A stretch of DNA of 5,172 nucleotides, taken from assembly GCA_028871775.1 (NCBI GenBank), contig JAGWMH010000140.1:1-5172 (forward strand), given 5' to 3'. Within the stretch, counting starts at the first letter, position 1. Each line of letters starts with the position of its first letter. Below the pieces are notes generated by a model, which saw only the letters and a list, made by a program, of their open reading frames with translations, searched no databases and was not told the DNA's origin. The DNA comes from Betaproteobacteria bacterium (GTDB taxonomy: Bacteria > Pseudomonadota > Gammaproteobacteria > Burkholderiales > Gallionellaceae). This document shows positions 1-5,172 of this stretch, in pieces. The position numbers and the translations under genes are program-made.

Positions 1-194
1 TCACCCGCCCATACTGCAAGAATCAGGATGACCGCCACTGCAACGGAGGTTTTAAGCGCAGTGCGGTGCATTTCCTCCGGGCGGCGATCTGCGATGAGGC
101 TGAGGTAAATGGGAATGGCCCCGAGCGGATTCAGAATGGCGAAAATACCGACCAGGTATTTTATTTGCTCGGCCCAAACGGGTAACAGCATCAT
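1..194 (-). CDS. MarC family integral membrane protein (N-terminal part, cut by window edge)
   Basis: Only the first 64 codons are present; the frame is still open at the left edge. The protein starts MMLLPVWAEQIKYLVGIF and carries NPLGAIPIYLSL at residues 22-33, the hallmark near the start of the MarC/YchE (UPF0056) family of roughly 200-residue inner-membrane proteins. A short charged loop (ADRRPEEMHRTA, residues 35-46) separates two hydrophobic stretches, about 13-34 and 50-63, as expected for the first two membrane helices. MarC proteins have no firmly established transport substrate; the old link to multiple antibiotic resistance in E. coli was not upheld, so no function is assigned. Two adjacent ATG codons (194 and 191) could each be the start and the ribosome binding site is weak. 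The gene lies 91 bases downstream of the DUF302 gene on the same strand, so co-transcription is possible. Family call is confident from the motif; the remainder is unseen. Confidence 0.85.
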   Translation of the reverse strand, partial: MMLLPVWAEQIKYLVGIFAILNPLGAIPIYLSLIADRRPEEMHRTALKTSVAVAVILILAVWAG

Positions 195-285
195 GGCGGC
201 TTATTAAACGAGGCCTGGCGGGGCGTTGAATAACGCAGTTCGCAGGCACCGCCTTGCAAGGCGACAGCCACGCGGGAGGCAAACA

Positions 286-684
286 CTATTTGGCTTCATC
301 CATCATTTGCTTGGTCTTGGCTTCGACTTCCTGCGCCACCTGCACCAGCGTTGCGTCCTGCGACAGCGCCGCGAGCATGGGCACCGGCCTGATCATACCG
401 AGCCGGGTTTTGCCCCGTTCGGTGTAAACCGAGATGCGGCATGGCAGCGCCATATTCAGGCGCATGTCGGCGGCAAGCACCTTGCCGGCCTGCCCCGGGT
501 TGCACACCTCGAACACCTTGCATTGCTCGGCGAAGGCGACGCCCTTGCCGCGCAGCGTGTTGCCCAGATCGTGAATGTGCAGCACGCCAAACCCGTTGCG
601 TTTCACCGCCGCGTCCAGGTCTGTCGCGGCCTGCTCGAAGGTCTTGCTGCTTTCAACGATGTAATACATGGATTCGGTATTCAT
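286..684 (-). CDS. DUF302 domain protein
   Basis: A 132-residue protein made up almost entirely of one DUF302 (PF03625) domain. Typical elements are the N-terminal MYYIVESSKTFEQAATDLDAAV strand-helix pattern (6-27), GFGVLHIHDLGNTL (31-44), FAEQCKVFEVCNPGQA (51-66) and LPCRISVYTERGKTRLG (80-96). The family is small, single-domain and of unknown biochemical role. Here there is no signal peptide or membrane segment, so a cytoplasmic location is predicted. Cysteines are at 55, 61 and 82; the QCKVFEVCNP and LPCR contexts are family-typical, so they may matter for function, but no catalytic role is established. The start at 684 follows an AAAGGT ribosome binding site with about 9 bases of spacing; Met6 is an alternative start. 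A sigma70-like promoter and a palindrome lie about 70-110 bases upstream, suggesting its own regulated transcript rather than simple read-through from the Ton cluster. Confidence 0.88.
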   Translation of the reverse strand: MNTESMYYIVESSKTFEQAATDLDAAVKRNGFGVLHIHDLGNTLRGKGVAFAEQCKVFEVCNPGQAGKVLAADMRLNMALPCRISVYTERGKTRLGMIRPVPMLAALSQDATLVQVAQEVEAKTKQMMDEAK

Positions 685-751
685 ACTGGATTTACCTTTT
701 GAATTTTATTTCGTGGGAAATTCGCGGGACAGAAAACAAGGTTGCTAATGG

Positions 752-763
752 ACCTGATCAGGT
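752..763. promoter_or_regulatory. Perfect 12-base palindrome, candidate operator of the DUF302 gene
   Basis: ACCTGATCAGGT is a perfect inverted repeat placed 3 bases downstream of the predicted -10 box of the DUF302 promoter, so it overlaps the expected transcription start. This is a classic repressor position. I cannot match the sequence to a known regulator, and a 12-base palindrome can arise by chance; the placement is what makes it worth noting. Confidence 0.35.
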
Positions 764-766
764 GGC

Positions 767-795
767 ATTCTACCAAACCTCCAGCTATCTCCCAA
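767..795 (-). promoter_or_regulatory. Sigma70-like promoter for the DUF302 gene
   Basis: On the minus strand a TTGGGA -35 box (790-795) and a TAGAAT -10 box (767-772, 5 of 6 to TATAAT) are separated by exactly 17 bases. The predicted start near 760 would give a leader of about 75 bases before the DUF302 ATG at 684. The -35 region is embedded in a G-rich stretch with repeated TTGGGAG and GGTTTGG words, which could raise the chance of a coincidental match. This lies inside the 230-base spacer 685-914, in which I see no gene and no clear intrinsic terminator for the upstream operon. Confidence 0.5.
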
Positions 796-914
796 ACTCC
801 CAACCTCTTCCAATATGGTTTGCGTCTGAGGGGATATCACGGATACCCGCTGGTGACAACGCACCGGCCGTGCACTACAAAACGCCAGATAGCCATTTGT
901 ATGAGCGGATGCTA

Positions 915-1394
915 TTACCTGCTTTTCCCGTTCTCACGTATCCAGCGTTCAACTTGGTCACGATCAATTTTGCCGCTGACTGCGGTCGAATGTCCGGCGG
1001 CGTCAAAAAAATAAGTGCGCGGCAGTTCTCCATACCATTGCGGATCCACTTCAAAGCGCAGTCTTTCGGTATAACTGTCCGCGAATACCCAAGGTTCGCC
1101 GCGCCCCAGGCGGTAATGTTGCAGGGTGTTCGCAATCTCCTGCTTTTGTTCCGGTGTATCGGTGGCAACCAGTACCAGATTCAGATTGCGGTATTTTTTT
1201 GCCAGTTTGCCAAACAGCGCCAGGTCATCACGGCAGTTCGTGCAGGTAAGCGACCAGAAAGCAATGACGAAAGGCTTGCCTGTGCGCGCGGCGATGATCT
1301 GCTGGTGGCTGCCACGCACGAAAGGCTTGATCTCCTGCGCGGCGAAAGCGCAAGTGGCGCTCAAGCACAGCAACAGGGCGGGTAGCCATTTCAT
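915..1394 (-). CDS. Exported TlpA-like thioredoxin-fold protein
   Basis: A 159-residue periplasmic thioredoxin-fold protein. Residues 1-18 (MKWLPALLLCLSATCAFA) form a Sec signal peptide with likely cleavage after Ala18; the residues before Cys15 do not fit a lipobox, so a soluble protein is predicted. The mature part runs through the TlpA/ResA-type order: strand PFVIAFWSLT (41-50), redox motif CTNC (51-54) at the start of a helix, LNLVLVATDTPEQKQE (71-86), an inserted helical segment, and ELPRTYFFDAAG (123-134) containing the expected cis-proline at Pro125. It is therefore expected to do thiol-disulfide exchange; whether it reduces or oxidises cannot be read from sequence. The ATG overlaps the stop of the propeller gene (ATGA) and a GAGGGG ribosome binding site (1400-1405) lies in the last codons of that gene, so translation is probably coupled. 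The four-Cys propeller encoded just upstream is an obvious candidate partner, by inference. Confidence 0.87.
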   Translation of the reverse strand: MKWLPALLLCLSATCAFAAQEIKPFVRGSHQQIIAARTGKPFVIAFWSLTCTNCRDDLALFGKLAKKYRNLNLVLVATDTPEQKQEIANTLQHYRLGRGEPWVFADSYTERLRFEVDPQWYGELPRTYFFDAAGHSTAVSGKIDRDQVERWIRENGKSR

Positions 1395-2632
1395 TGCATC
1401 CCCTCAGGCAAGGCAATGAGGTGGTGCCCTCCCCCAATGGTATTCCAGGAAAGGTAAGCCTTTTCACCGTCGCCGATCAGTATCGGATGATCCGATGTGT
1501 CGGCGGTGAATACGATCTTGCGGGGCGCCGACCAGATATTTCCTCCATCAATGGAATGCATCAGGTAGATACCGGTGGCTTCGCCGTCAAATTCCTTCCA
1601 GGCGATAAAGACGCGCTTGCCCAGGCTTAAAACTGTTGGGTGCGAGGCCTGTGCCTTGAAATTTCCGAAATTCAACGGGCTGGAAAAATTTCCGCCCTGG
1701 TCGGAGGAATGCGCGTAAAACAGGCCGTGCCGTTCAGGCGCGTTGTTGAACCAGACAAAATGGTAAACGCCGTCGCGGGCGATGGAAGCCGCCGGGCCGT
1801 GGTGCGGGCAGGCATCAACTTCCCAGTTGTCATGGCTCAGGCGGATAGGTTGTGACTTGCCGTCGAGCCGCAGCATGGCGTGGTCGCGCACGTTCTTGCC
1901 AAAAACATGGCGCCATGCGATGACCGGTGTGCCGTCCGTATCCATCGCCATCGCCATGCGGCAGCATTCGCAGGCATGTTCGGCAGCCTTGACGTTGGAG
2001 TTAAAGTTTGCACCGTTATCGTCTGAAACGGCGTAATACACCCCCAATCCGATATATTTTTCGCCCTTCTTCGTGGCGGCGCTTAAATCACGTTTATCCA
2101 GCCAGGCAAGAAAAACCTGTCCGCGGTCATACACTCCCATCGTTTCGAAGCGGTGACTGATAATTTCCAGATTGTCATTGACCGTAACCGGTTGCGCAAA
2201 CGTTTCCCCTCCATCCACAGAGCGGCTGAAACGGATATACCCGGTCATGGGCTTGGCCAATCCCTGTGTATACGAAACATAGACCACCCCTTTGCGTACG
2301 ACGATCTTGGGGCGGTTCTCGCCGTCCCCCAGAATGTCCTCCGGTTCAGCGTTCACCTTTACCGGATGGCTGTACGACTTGCCGCCATCGTCCGAATGGC
2401 TTACGAGAACATGTCTTTCCTGCGCCAAAACGCGCCACAAGCGCCCCTTCTCGTCAAAAACTGCGGTGATGGCCAGCGATGGTTTGGCGAGGCTATCCTT
2501 CCATTTTTTTTCCCGCTCCTGCTCAGTAAGCGGCGAGGCGCGATGTCCCGCGTGGATTGGCTGATCAGCCGCCCGGACCGTCCACCCCAAACACATTGCA
2601 ACAAGAAAGAAGCCGAGCGAAATTTTACTCAT
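1391..2632 (-). CDS. Exported BNR/Asp-box beta-propeller protein, sialidase-like, with Cys motifs
   Basis: A 413-residue secreted protein with the start chosen here. Residues 1-22 (MSKISLGFFLVAMCLGWTVR...) are a signal peptide, cleavage near VRA-A. The mature part has five Asp-boxes (S-x-D-x-G-x-x-F/Y/W) at about 80-87, 138-145, 203-210, 309-316 and 360-367, predicting a six-bladed propeller of the sialidase superfamily. The FRIP (Arg-Ile-Pro) motif of true bacterial sialidases is absent, so sialic acid cleavage is doubtful even though databases usually label such proteins exo-alpha-sialidase. Exactly four cysteines remain after the signal peptide: CECC at 221-224 (Cys 221, 223, 224) and CPHH at 275-278. 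Together with the His pair they could form a metal or disulfide site, which is inference. The frame stays open upstream to an ATG at 2725; ATG 2671, preceded by an AGAAG sequence, is a credible alternative. ATG 2632 is preferred because it places the signal peptide at the N terminus. The gene follows exbD and overlaps the thioredoxin gene. Confidence 0.85.
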   Translation of the reverse strand: MSKISLGFFLVAMCLGWTVRAADQPIHAGHRASPLTEQEREKKWKDSLAKPSLAITAVFDEKGRLWRVLAQERHVLVSHSDDGGKSYSHPVKVNAEPEDILGDGENRPKIVVRKGVVYVSYTQGLAKPMTGYIRFSRSVDGGETFAQPVTVNDNLEIISHRFETMGVYDRGQVFLAWLDKRDLSAATKKGEKYIGLGVYYAVSDDNGANFNSNVKAAEHACECCRMAMAMDTDGTPVIAWRHVFGKNVRDHAMLRLDGKSQPIRLSHDNWEVDACPHHGPAASIARDGVYHFVWFNNAPERHGLFYAHSSDQGGNFSSPLNFGNFKAQASHPTVLSLGKRVFIAWKEFDGEATGIYLMHSIDGGNIWSAPRKIVFTADTSDHPILIGDGEKAYLSWNTIGGGHHLIALPEGMQ

Positions 2633-2753
2633 TTGTCCCTGCTCTCGATTGTTCGAAATTGTTTTATGCATGTTACGTTCTTCTCTTGGATAATCATTTT
2701 CCATTCTGCATGGAGCATGCGCCACAACATGGAGCAGACAGCACAGTTTGCAG

Positions 2754-3167
2754 TTATTGAGGTTCGGTCACAAATCCGATGCGCACTATCCCTGCCTTTG
2801 CCGCACGGGACATTACCTGCGCCACCAGTTCGTAATGCGCCAAACGATCGGCACGGATATGCAACTCCGGCTGTGGCTGTTTTTTTGCTTCCAGCGCGAA
2901 ACGCTCGGGAAGCGATGACATTTCAACCTGCTCGCCGCTCCAGAACAAGCTGCCATCCTCGCGTATGCCGAACTCGATATGATCCGGCCTGGTGATGTTC
3001 GGGTTGCTTGATGCTTTCGGCAAATCAATCTTGACCGCGTTGGTCATCAGCGGTGCAGTGATGATAAAAATCACCAGCAATACCAGCATCACATCCACCA
3101 GCGGCACCACGTTGATCTCCGCCATCGGTCCCTGATGCCGGCGCGAATCAAAACTTCCCATCGCCAT
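2754..3167 (-). CDS. exbD: ExbD/TolR family biopolymer transport protein
   Basis: A 137-residue inner-membrane protein close to the usual ExbD length (about 140). A short cytoplasmic N-terminus ending in MAEINVVPLVDVMLVLL leads into one membrane helix, about residues 22-42. Asp25, in the LVDVML context, is the conserved membrane aspartate essential for proton use in ExbD. The periplasmic domain (43-137) ends with ELHIRADRLAHYELVAQVMSRA followed by GIVRIGFVTEP, the conserved C-terminal fold of ExbD/TolR. It works with ExbB as the proton-driven motor for TonB. The start has an AGGAG ribosome binding site at 3174-3178, 6 bases away, and this site abuts a hairpin that fills most of the gap to exbB. 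ExbD rather than TolR is chosen because tonB and a TonB-dependent receptor gene are in the same series. Confidence 0.95.
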   Translation of the reverse strand: MAMGSFDSRRHQGPMAEINVVPLVDVMLVLLVIFIITAPLMTNAVKIDLPKASSNPNITRPDHIEFGIREDGSLFWSGEQVEMSSLPERFALEAKKQPQPELHIRADRLAHYELVAQVMSRAAKAGIVRIGFVTEPQ

Positions 3168-3173
3168 AAATTT

Positions 3174-3178
3174 CTCCT
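3174..3178 (-). promoter_or_regulatory. exbD ribosome binding site abutting a hairpin
   Basis: AGGAG on the minus strand, 6 bases before the exbD ATG. Its first base is also the last base of the predicted stem at 3178-3216, so folding of the hairpin in the mRNA could alter ribosome access. The effect is inferred, not shown. Confidence 0.6.
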
Positions 3179-3216
3179 GTAGGTTGGGTTAGCGATTTTG
3201 CGTAAGCCAACCTGCA
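3178..3216. repeat. REP-like inverted repeat in the exbB-exbD gap
   Basis: An imperfect hairpin of about 39 bases. The outer stem is TGTAGGTTGG (3178-3187) against CCAACCTGCA (3207-3216), ten pairs with one G-T wobble. After a G-G mismatch, TTA pairs with TAA and CG with CG around a short loop. The pattern GTAGGTTGGGTTAGCG ... CGTAA.CCAACCT resembles the dispersed REP-type palindromes (GTAGGTTGGGTTAGCG-like) that occur many times in proteobacterial genomes; that match is from memory and was not searched. It occupies most of the 56-base gap between exbB and exbD. It lacks a following T-run on the minus strand, so it is not a typical intrinsic terminator. Confidence 0.6.
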
Positions 3217-3223
3217 AAAACCA

Positions 3224-3904
3224 TCAACTCTTCTTGTCGCCTACCGTCACCAGCGCAAAAAGATCATGTGCAAAATTGTCCAACTGTGCCAGCCAGATCC
3301 GATTACGCCGGGTGAACGAGTTGTAGGCCAGCACGGCCGGAATCGCCACCGCCAGGCCAACCGCCGTCATGATGAGTGCTTCGCCCACAGGACCGGCCAC
3401 CTTGTCCAGCGTGCCCTGCCCGCTCATGCCGATTTGCACCAGTGCGTGGTAAATCCCCCATACCGTGCCGAACAAACCAATAAACGGTGCGGCAGAACCC
3501 GCCGAGGCCAGCACCGTCAACCCGTATTCGACCTTGAGCGCTTCCTGATCTATGCCATTGCGCAACACGCGCGTCAGATATTCCGCCGTTCCGCCCGCCA
3601 CCAACAGCTTCTCTACTTTGCTTTGCTGCTCACTGTTGACCATCAATGCTTGCCGCGCCAGATCGGAAAACGCATTGTCCGCACTGTCTGCACTCAGCGT
3701 CGCCTGCATCTCCTTCAAGGAAGAAGCGTCCCAGAATTTTTTCAGGAAAGCATCCGCCCGCTTGCGCGCGCCCCAATTCGCAACAGCCTTGGTCACCATC
3801 AAATACCAGCTTGCAATTGACAGCACTAGCAGCAAGACAAGTACTATTTTACCCATGCCATCAACTTGCGAAATAAAATGCGCGAAACCCAGACCCTGTT
3901 CCAT
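3224..3904 (-). CDS. exbB: ExbB, MotA/TolQ/ExbB family proton channel
   Basis: A 226-residue inner-membrane protein that forms the proton channel of the Ton motor. Three membrane helices are visible: about 17-39 (MGKIVLVLLLVLSIASWYL), about 127-155 containing the family core APFIGLFGTVWGI (139-151), and about 171-195 with GPVGEALIMTAVGLAVAIP. Key polar channel residues are present: Thr147 in helix 2, Glu175 and Thr180 in helix 3, each equivalent to functionally important E. coli ExbB residues (Thr148, Glu176, Thr181). The large cytoplasmic loop lies between helices 1 and 2, as expected. The ATG is 2 bases after the tonB stop, and GGAGGAAAGG (3910-3919) inside the last tonB codons serves as ribosome binding site, so the two genes are almost certainly co-translated. 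TolQ is the alternative family member; the neighbours argue for ExbB. Confidence 0.95.
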   Translation of the reverse strand: MEQGLGFAHFISQVDGMGKIVLVLLLVLSIASWYLMVTKAVANWGARKRADAFLKKFWDASSLKEMQATLSADSADNAFSDLARQALMVNSEQQSKVEKLLVAGGTAEYLTRVLRNGIDQEALKVEYGLTVLASAGSAAPFIGLFGTVWGIYHALVQIGMSGQGTLDKVAGPVGEALIMTAVGLAVAIPAVLAYNSFTRRNRIWLAQLDNFAHDLFALVTVGDKKS

Positions 3905-3906
3905 AA

Positions 3907-4578
3907 CTACCTTTCCTCCAGAATAAAATTGAATGGCTGCATGGCCATGGCACGTACTGCCACACCATTACGCACAGATGGCTTGCAGCGCCACGCCTTC
4001 ACCGCGCTCAGCGCAGCAGTATCGAGGCGTTGATGGCCCGAACTTGTTTTCACCGTCGCATTGGCAACTCGGCCGTCTTCCCCAAGCTCAACCCGCAGCA
4101 CTACCTTGCCCTGCTCATTCATACGCTTGGCAAATGTTGGGTACTCGGGCGGCGCGCGCTCCGGACAACTCACCGACAACTCGCCGGACAACATCACCGG
4201 CTGTGGCGGCAACGGCTGCGCCTCAGCCAAGGGGGGCGCCTCGGCCACTGCGGAGGATGCAGGAGGCGGCGTCGCATAAGCAACCGGCTCATCGGGCTGC
4301 ACCACCGGTGCTTCGGCCACCAGATGCTGGTGCTCGGGCGGCGGTGGCTCAATCGACCTTGGCCTGGGCGGTGCAGGTTTGGGCGGCACAGGTTGGAGCG
4401 GTTTTGGCTGCTCAGGAAGCGGCGGGTTGATGAGATTAACCATCAGGGTAATCGCCTCGTCGGGTGTCGGGATGATGCGGTAACTCCACAGCCCGTACAA
4501 CGCCGCGCCATGCAGCACCAACACGAACAGCAGACCAGCCAGGTTCTCGCTTTTCATGCGAGACAGGATTTCAGGCAT
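3907..4578 (-). CDS. tonB: TonB energy transducer
   Basis: A 223-residue TonB protein that carries proton-motive energy from ExbB-ExbD to the outer-membrane receptor. One N-terminal membrane anchor spans about residues 13-32 (LAGLLFVLVLHGAALYGLW), with His23 in the LHGA context matching the membrane histidine of E. coli TonB (His20). A proline-rich periplasmic spacer covers about 52-128. The C-terminal TonB domain (about 140-220) shows PPEYPTFAKRMNEQGKVVL, VELGEDGRV, and SAVKAWRCKP, ending in FNFILEER. Cys138 and Cys198 flank this domain and could form a disulfide in the periplasm. The start at 4578 has an AGGGA ribosome binding site; Met8 lacks one. It lies 72 bases after the receptor gene and 2 bases before exbB. 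A 9-base direct repeat TATAGCCAT (4612-4620, 4641-4649) sits in its leader, of unknown meaning. Confidence 0.95.
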   Translation of the reverse strand: MPEILSRMKSENLAGLLFVLVLHGAALYGLWSYRIIPTPDEAITLMVNLINPPLPEQPKPLQPVPPKPAPPRPRSIEPPPPEHQHLVAEAPVVQPDEPVAYATPPPASSAVAEAPPLAEAQPLPPQPVMLSGELSVSCPERAPPEYPTFAKRMNEQGKVVLRVELGEDGRVANATVKTSSGHQRLDTAALSAVKAWRCKPSVRNGVAVRAMAMQPFNFILEER

Positions 4579-4650
4579 TCGTCATCCCTGTCGACCTGCT
4601 GTATCACCGGATATAGCCATTCTCAAGTTCATGTTGTCATTATAGCCATA

Positions 4651-5172
4651 TCAATGATCAAACCTCACGCCGGCAAAAAATGTCCTCTGTGCGTAGGGGT
4701 ACAAAGTGAAATACTTGACATCGCCAATGTTGTCGATGCCGACGGATGCAGTCCACTGCTTTGCGAATTTATAGAGCATCTTGGCATCAAAAATATTGAA
4801 AGAACTGCGCCCCCCATAGACGTCCGGATGCGGGTCGGGGTATTGCATGGTTGCCGTGTTGAAGAGGCCGCTATGCTGGCGCCCGCTGAAACGATAGCCC
4901 AGGCTGTACGAAAGATCTTCCGATGCATGGTAGGTAGCCACCAGTGTTGCGCGCCAATCCGGGACGAGCGGCTGCCATGTATTCTCCAGCAATGGGTTCG
5001 CAGCATCCTTCACAATCATCGAATGGATATAAGCAACGCTGCCGGTAAGATCAAGGCCGCGTATTAACATATTCCCGGTCTGCAAGGATGTCTCGACACC
5101 GTACGTGCGGACTTTGTCGACGTTCTGGACACTGGCGATGACAAAACCGGGCAGGGTCGTAGTATCACTCTG
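4651..5172 (-). CDS. TonB-dependent outer-membrane receptor (C-terminal part)
   Basis: The last 173 residues of a TonB-dependent receptor; the frame runs open through the right edge, so the plug, TonB box and most of the barrel are missing. What remains is alternating amphipathic beta-barrel sequence. It contains VQNVDKVRTYGVETSLQTG (an extracellular-loop-to-strand pattern typical of these receptors), LTGSVAYIHSM, then WQPLVPDWRATLVATYH, LSYSLGYRFSGRQHS, SSFNIFDAKMLYKF, and WTASVGIDNIGDVKYFTLYPYAQRTFFAGVRF. The GxDNIxDxxYF...PYxQRTFFAGVRF ending is the conserved last-strand region of the superfamily. The substrate cannot be told from this portion: the C-terminus does not settle siderophore, copper, heme or cobalamin. 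It is the upstream-most visible gene of the cluster with its own tonB-exbB-exbD set, and the operon promoter presumably lies outside the window. Confidence 0.92.
   Translation of the reverse strand, partial: QSDTTTLPGFVIASVQNVDKVRTYGVETSLQTGNMLIRGLDLTGSVAYIHSMIVKDAANPLLENTWQPLVPDWRATLVATYHASEDLSYSLGYRFSGRQHSGLFNTATMQYPDPHPDVYGGRSSFNIFDAKMLYKFAKQWTASVGIDNIGDVKYFTLYPYAQRTFFAGVRFDH

Noticed and set aside
830..880. Possible terminator after the thioredoxin gene (GCACCGGCCGTGC and GGGATATC...GATACCC segments)
   Set aside because: Stems are short or mismatched and no T-run follows on the minus strand, so no intrinsic terminator is called.
441..1385. A 314-codon open frame on the plus strand
   Set aside because: Antisense to DUF302 and the thioredoxin gene and passing through the promoter spacer; low-complexity Arg/Cys/Pro start and no family resemblance.
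2633..2725. N-terminal extension of the propeller protein from the ATG at 2725
   Set aside because: It would bury a clean signal peptide 31 residues inside the protein and its sequence looks non-coding. An intermediate start at 2671 remains possible.
2153..2995. A 280-codon open frame on the plus strand
   Set aside because: Antisense to the propeller and exbD genes; no domain or ribosome binding evidence.
4612..4649. Direct repeat TATAGCCAT, two copies 29 bases apart, in the tonB leader
   Set aside because: Nine bases in AT-rich spacer with no promoter or symmetry; may be chance.
4030..5067. A 345-codon open frame on the plus strand
   Set aside because: It runs antisense across tonB, the intergenic gap and the receptor gene, has a composition rich in Arg, His and Gln typical of shadow frames, and shows no recognisable domain. 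The minus-strand genes are unambiguous.
1..5172. CRISPR array, tRNA, rRNA, insertion sequence or phage attachment site
   Set aside because: No regularly spaced repeats, cloverleaf, transposase frame or terminal inverted repeats were seen on reading both strands.

Overview
The window looks like ordinary chromosomal DNA of a Gram-negative proteobacterium, most likely a betaproteobacterium. That placement is inferred from the Ton-system protein style (for example the TonB C-terminal region with its SCPERAPPEYP and WRCKP elements), moderate-to-high GC and the gene families present. The genus cannot be fixed from the sequence alone. Every gene I can support lies on the minus strand, so transcription runs from high to low coordinates.

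From the right edge, in order of transcription: the C-terminal 173 residues of a TonB-dependent outer-membrane receptor (4651-5172, 5' end outside the window), a TonB energy transducer (3907-4578), ExbB (3224-3904), ExbD (2754-3167), an exported BNR/Asp-box beta-propeller protein of the 'sialidase-like' type (1391-2632, or a longer start), and an exported TlpA-like thioredoxin-fold protein (915-1394). Spacing is tight: 2 bases between tonB and exbB, and a 4-base ATGA overlap between the propeller and thioredoxin genes. No convincing intrinsic terminator interrupts the series, so it reads as one operon. The logic would be substrate capture and import across the outer membrane by the receptor, powered by a dedicated TonB-ExbB-ExbD motor, with two periplasmic proteins working with the substrate or with the proteins that use it. 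The substrate is not identifiable. The propeller has exactly four cysteines after its signal peptide, in a CxCC and a CPHH motif. Together with the coupled thioredoxin this makes a metal or metal-complex substrate attractive, but that is inference.

A 230-base spacer (685-914) separates this cluster from a DUF302 gene (286-684). The spacer holds a good sigma70-like promoter reading toward DUF302 and a perfect 12-base palindrome at the expected transcription start, suggesting a separately regulated gene. A 91-base spacer with short palindromes follows, then the first 64 codons of a MarC-family inner-membrane protein (1-194), cut by the left edge.

The less routine items are the Cys-containing, apparently non-catalytic propeller in a Ton operon, its translational coupling to a thioredoxin, a REP-like hairpin directly against the exbD ribosome binding site, and the palindrome at the DUF302 promoter. 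Long plus-strand open frames are antisense shadows and are not annotated.
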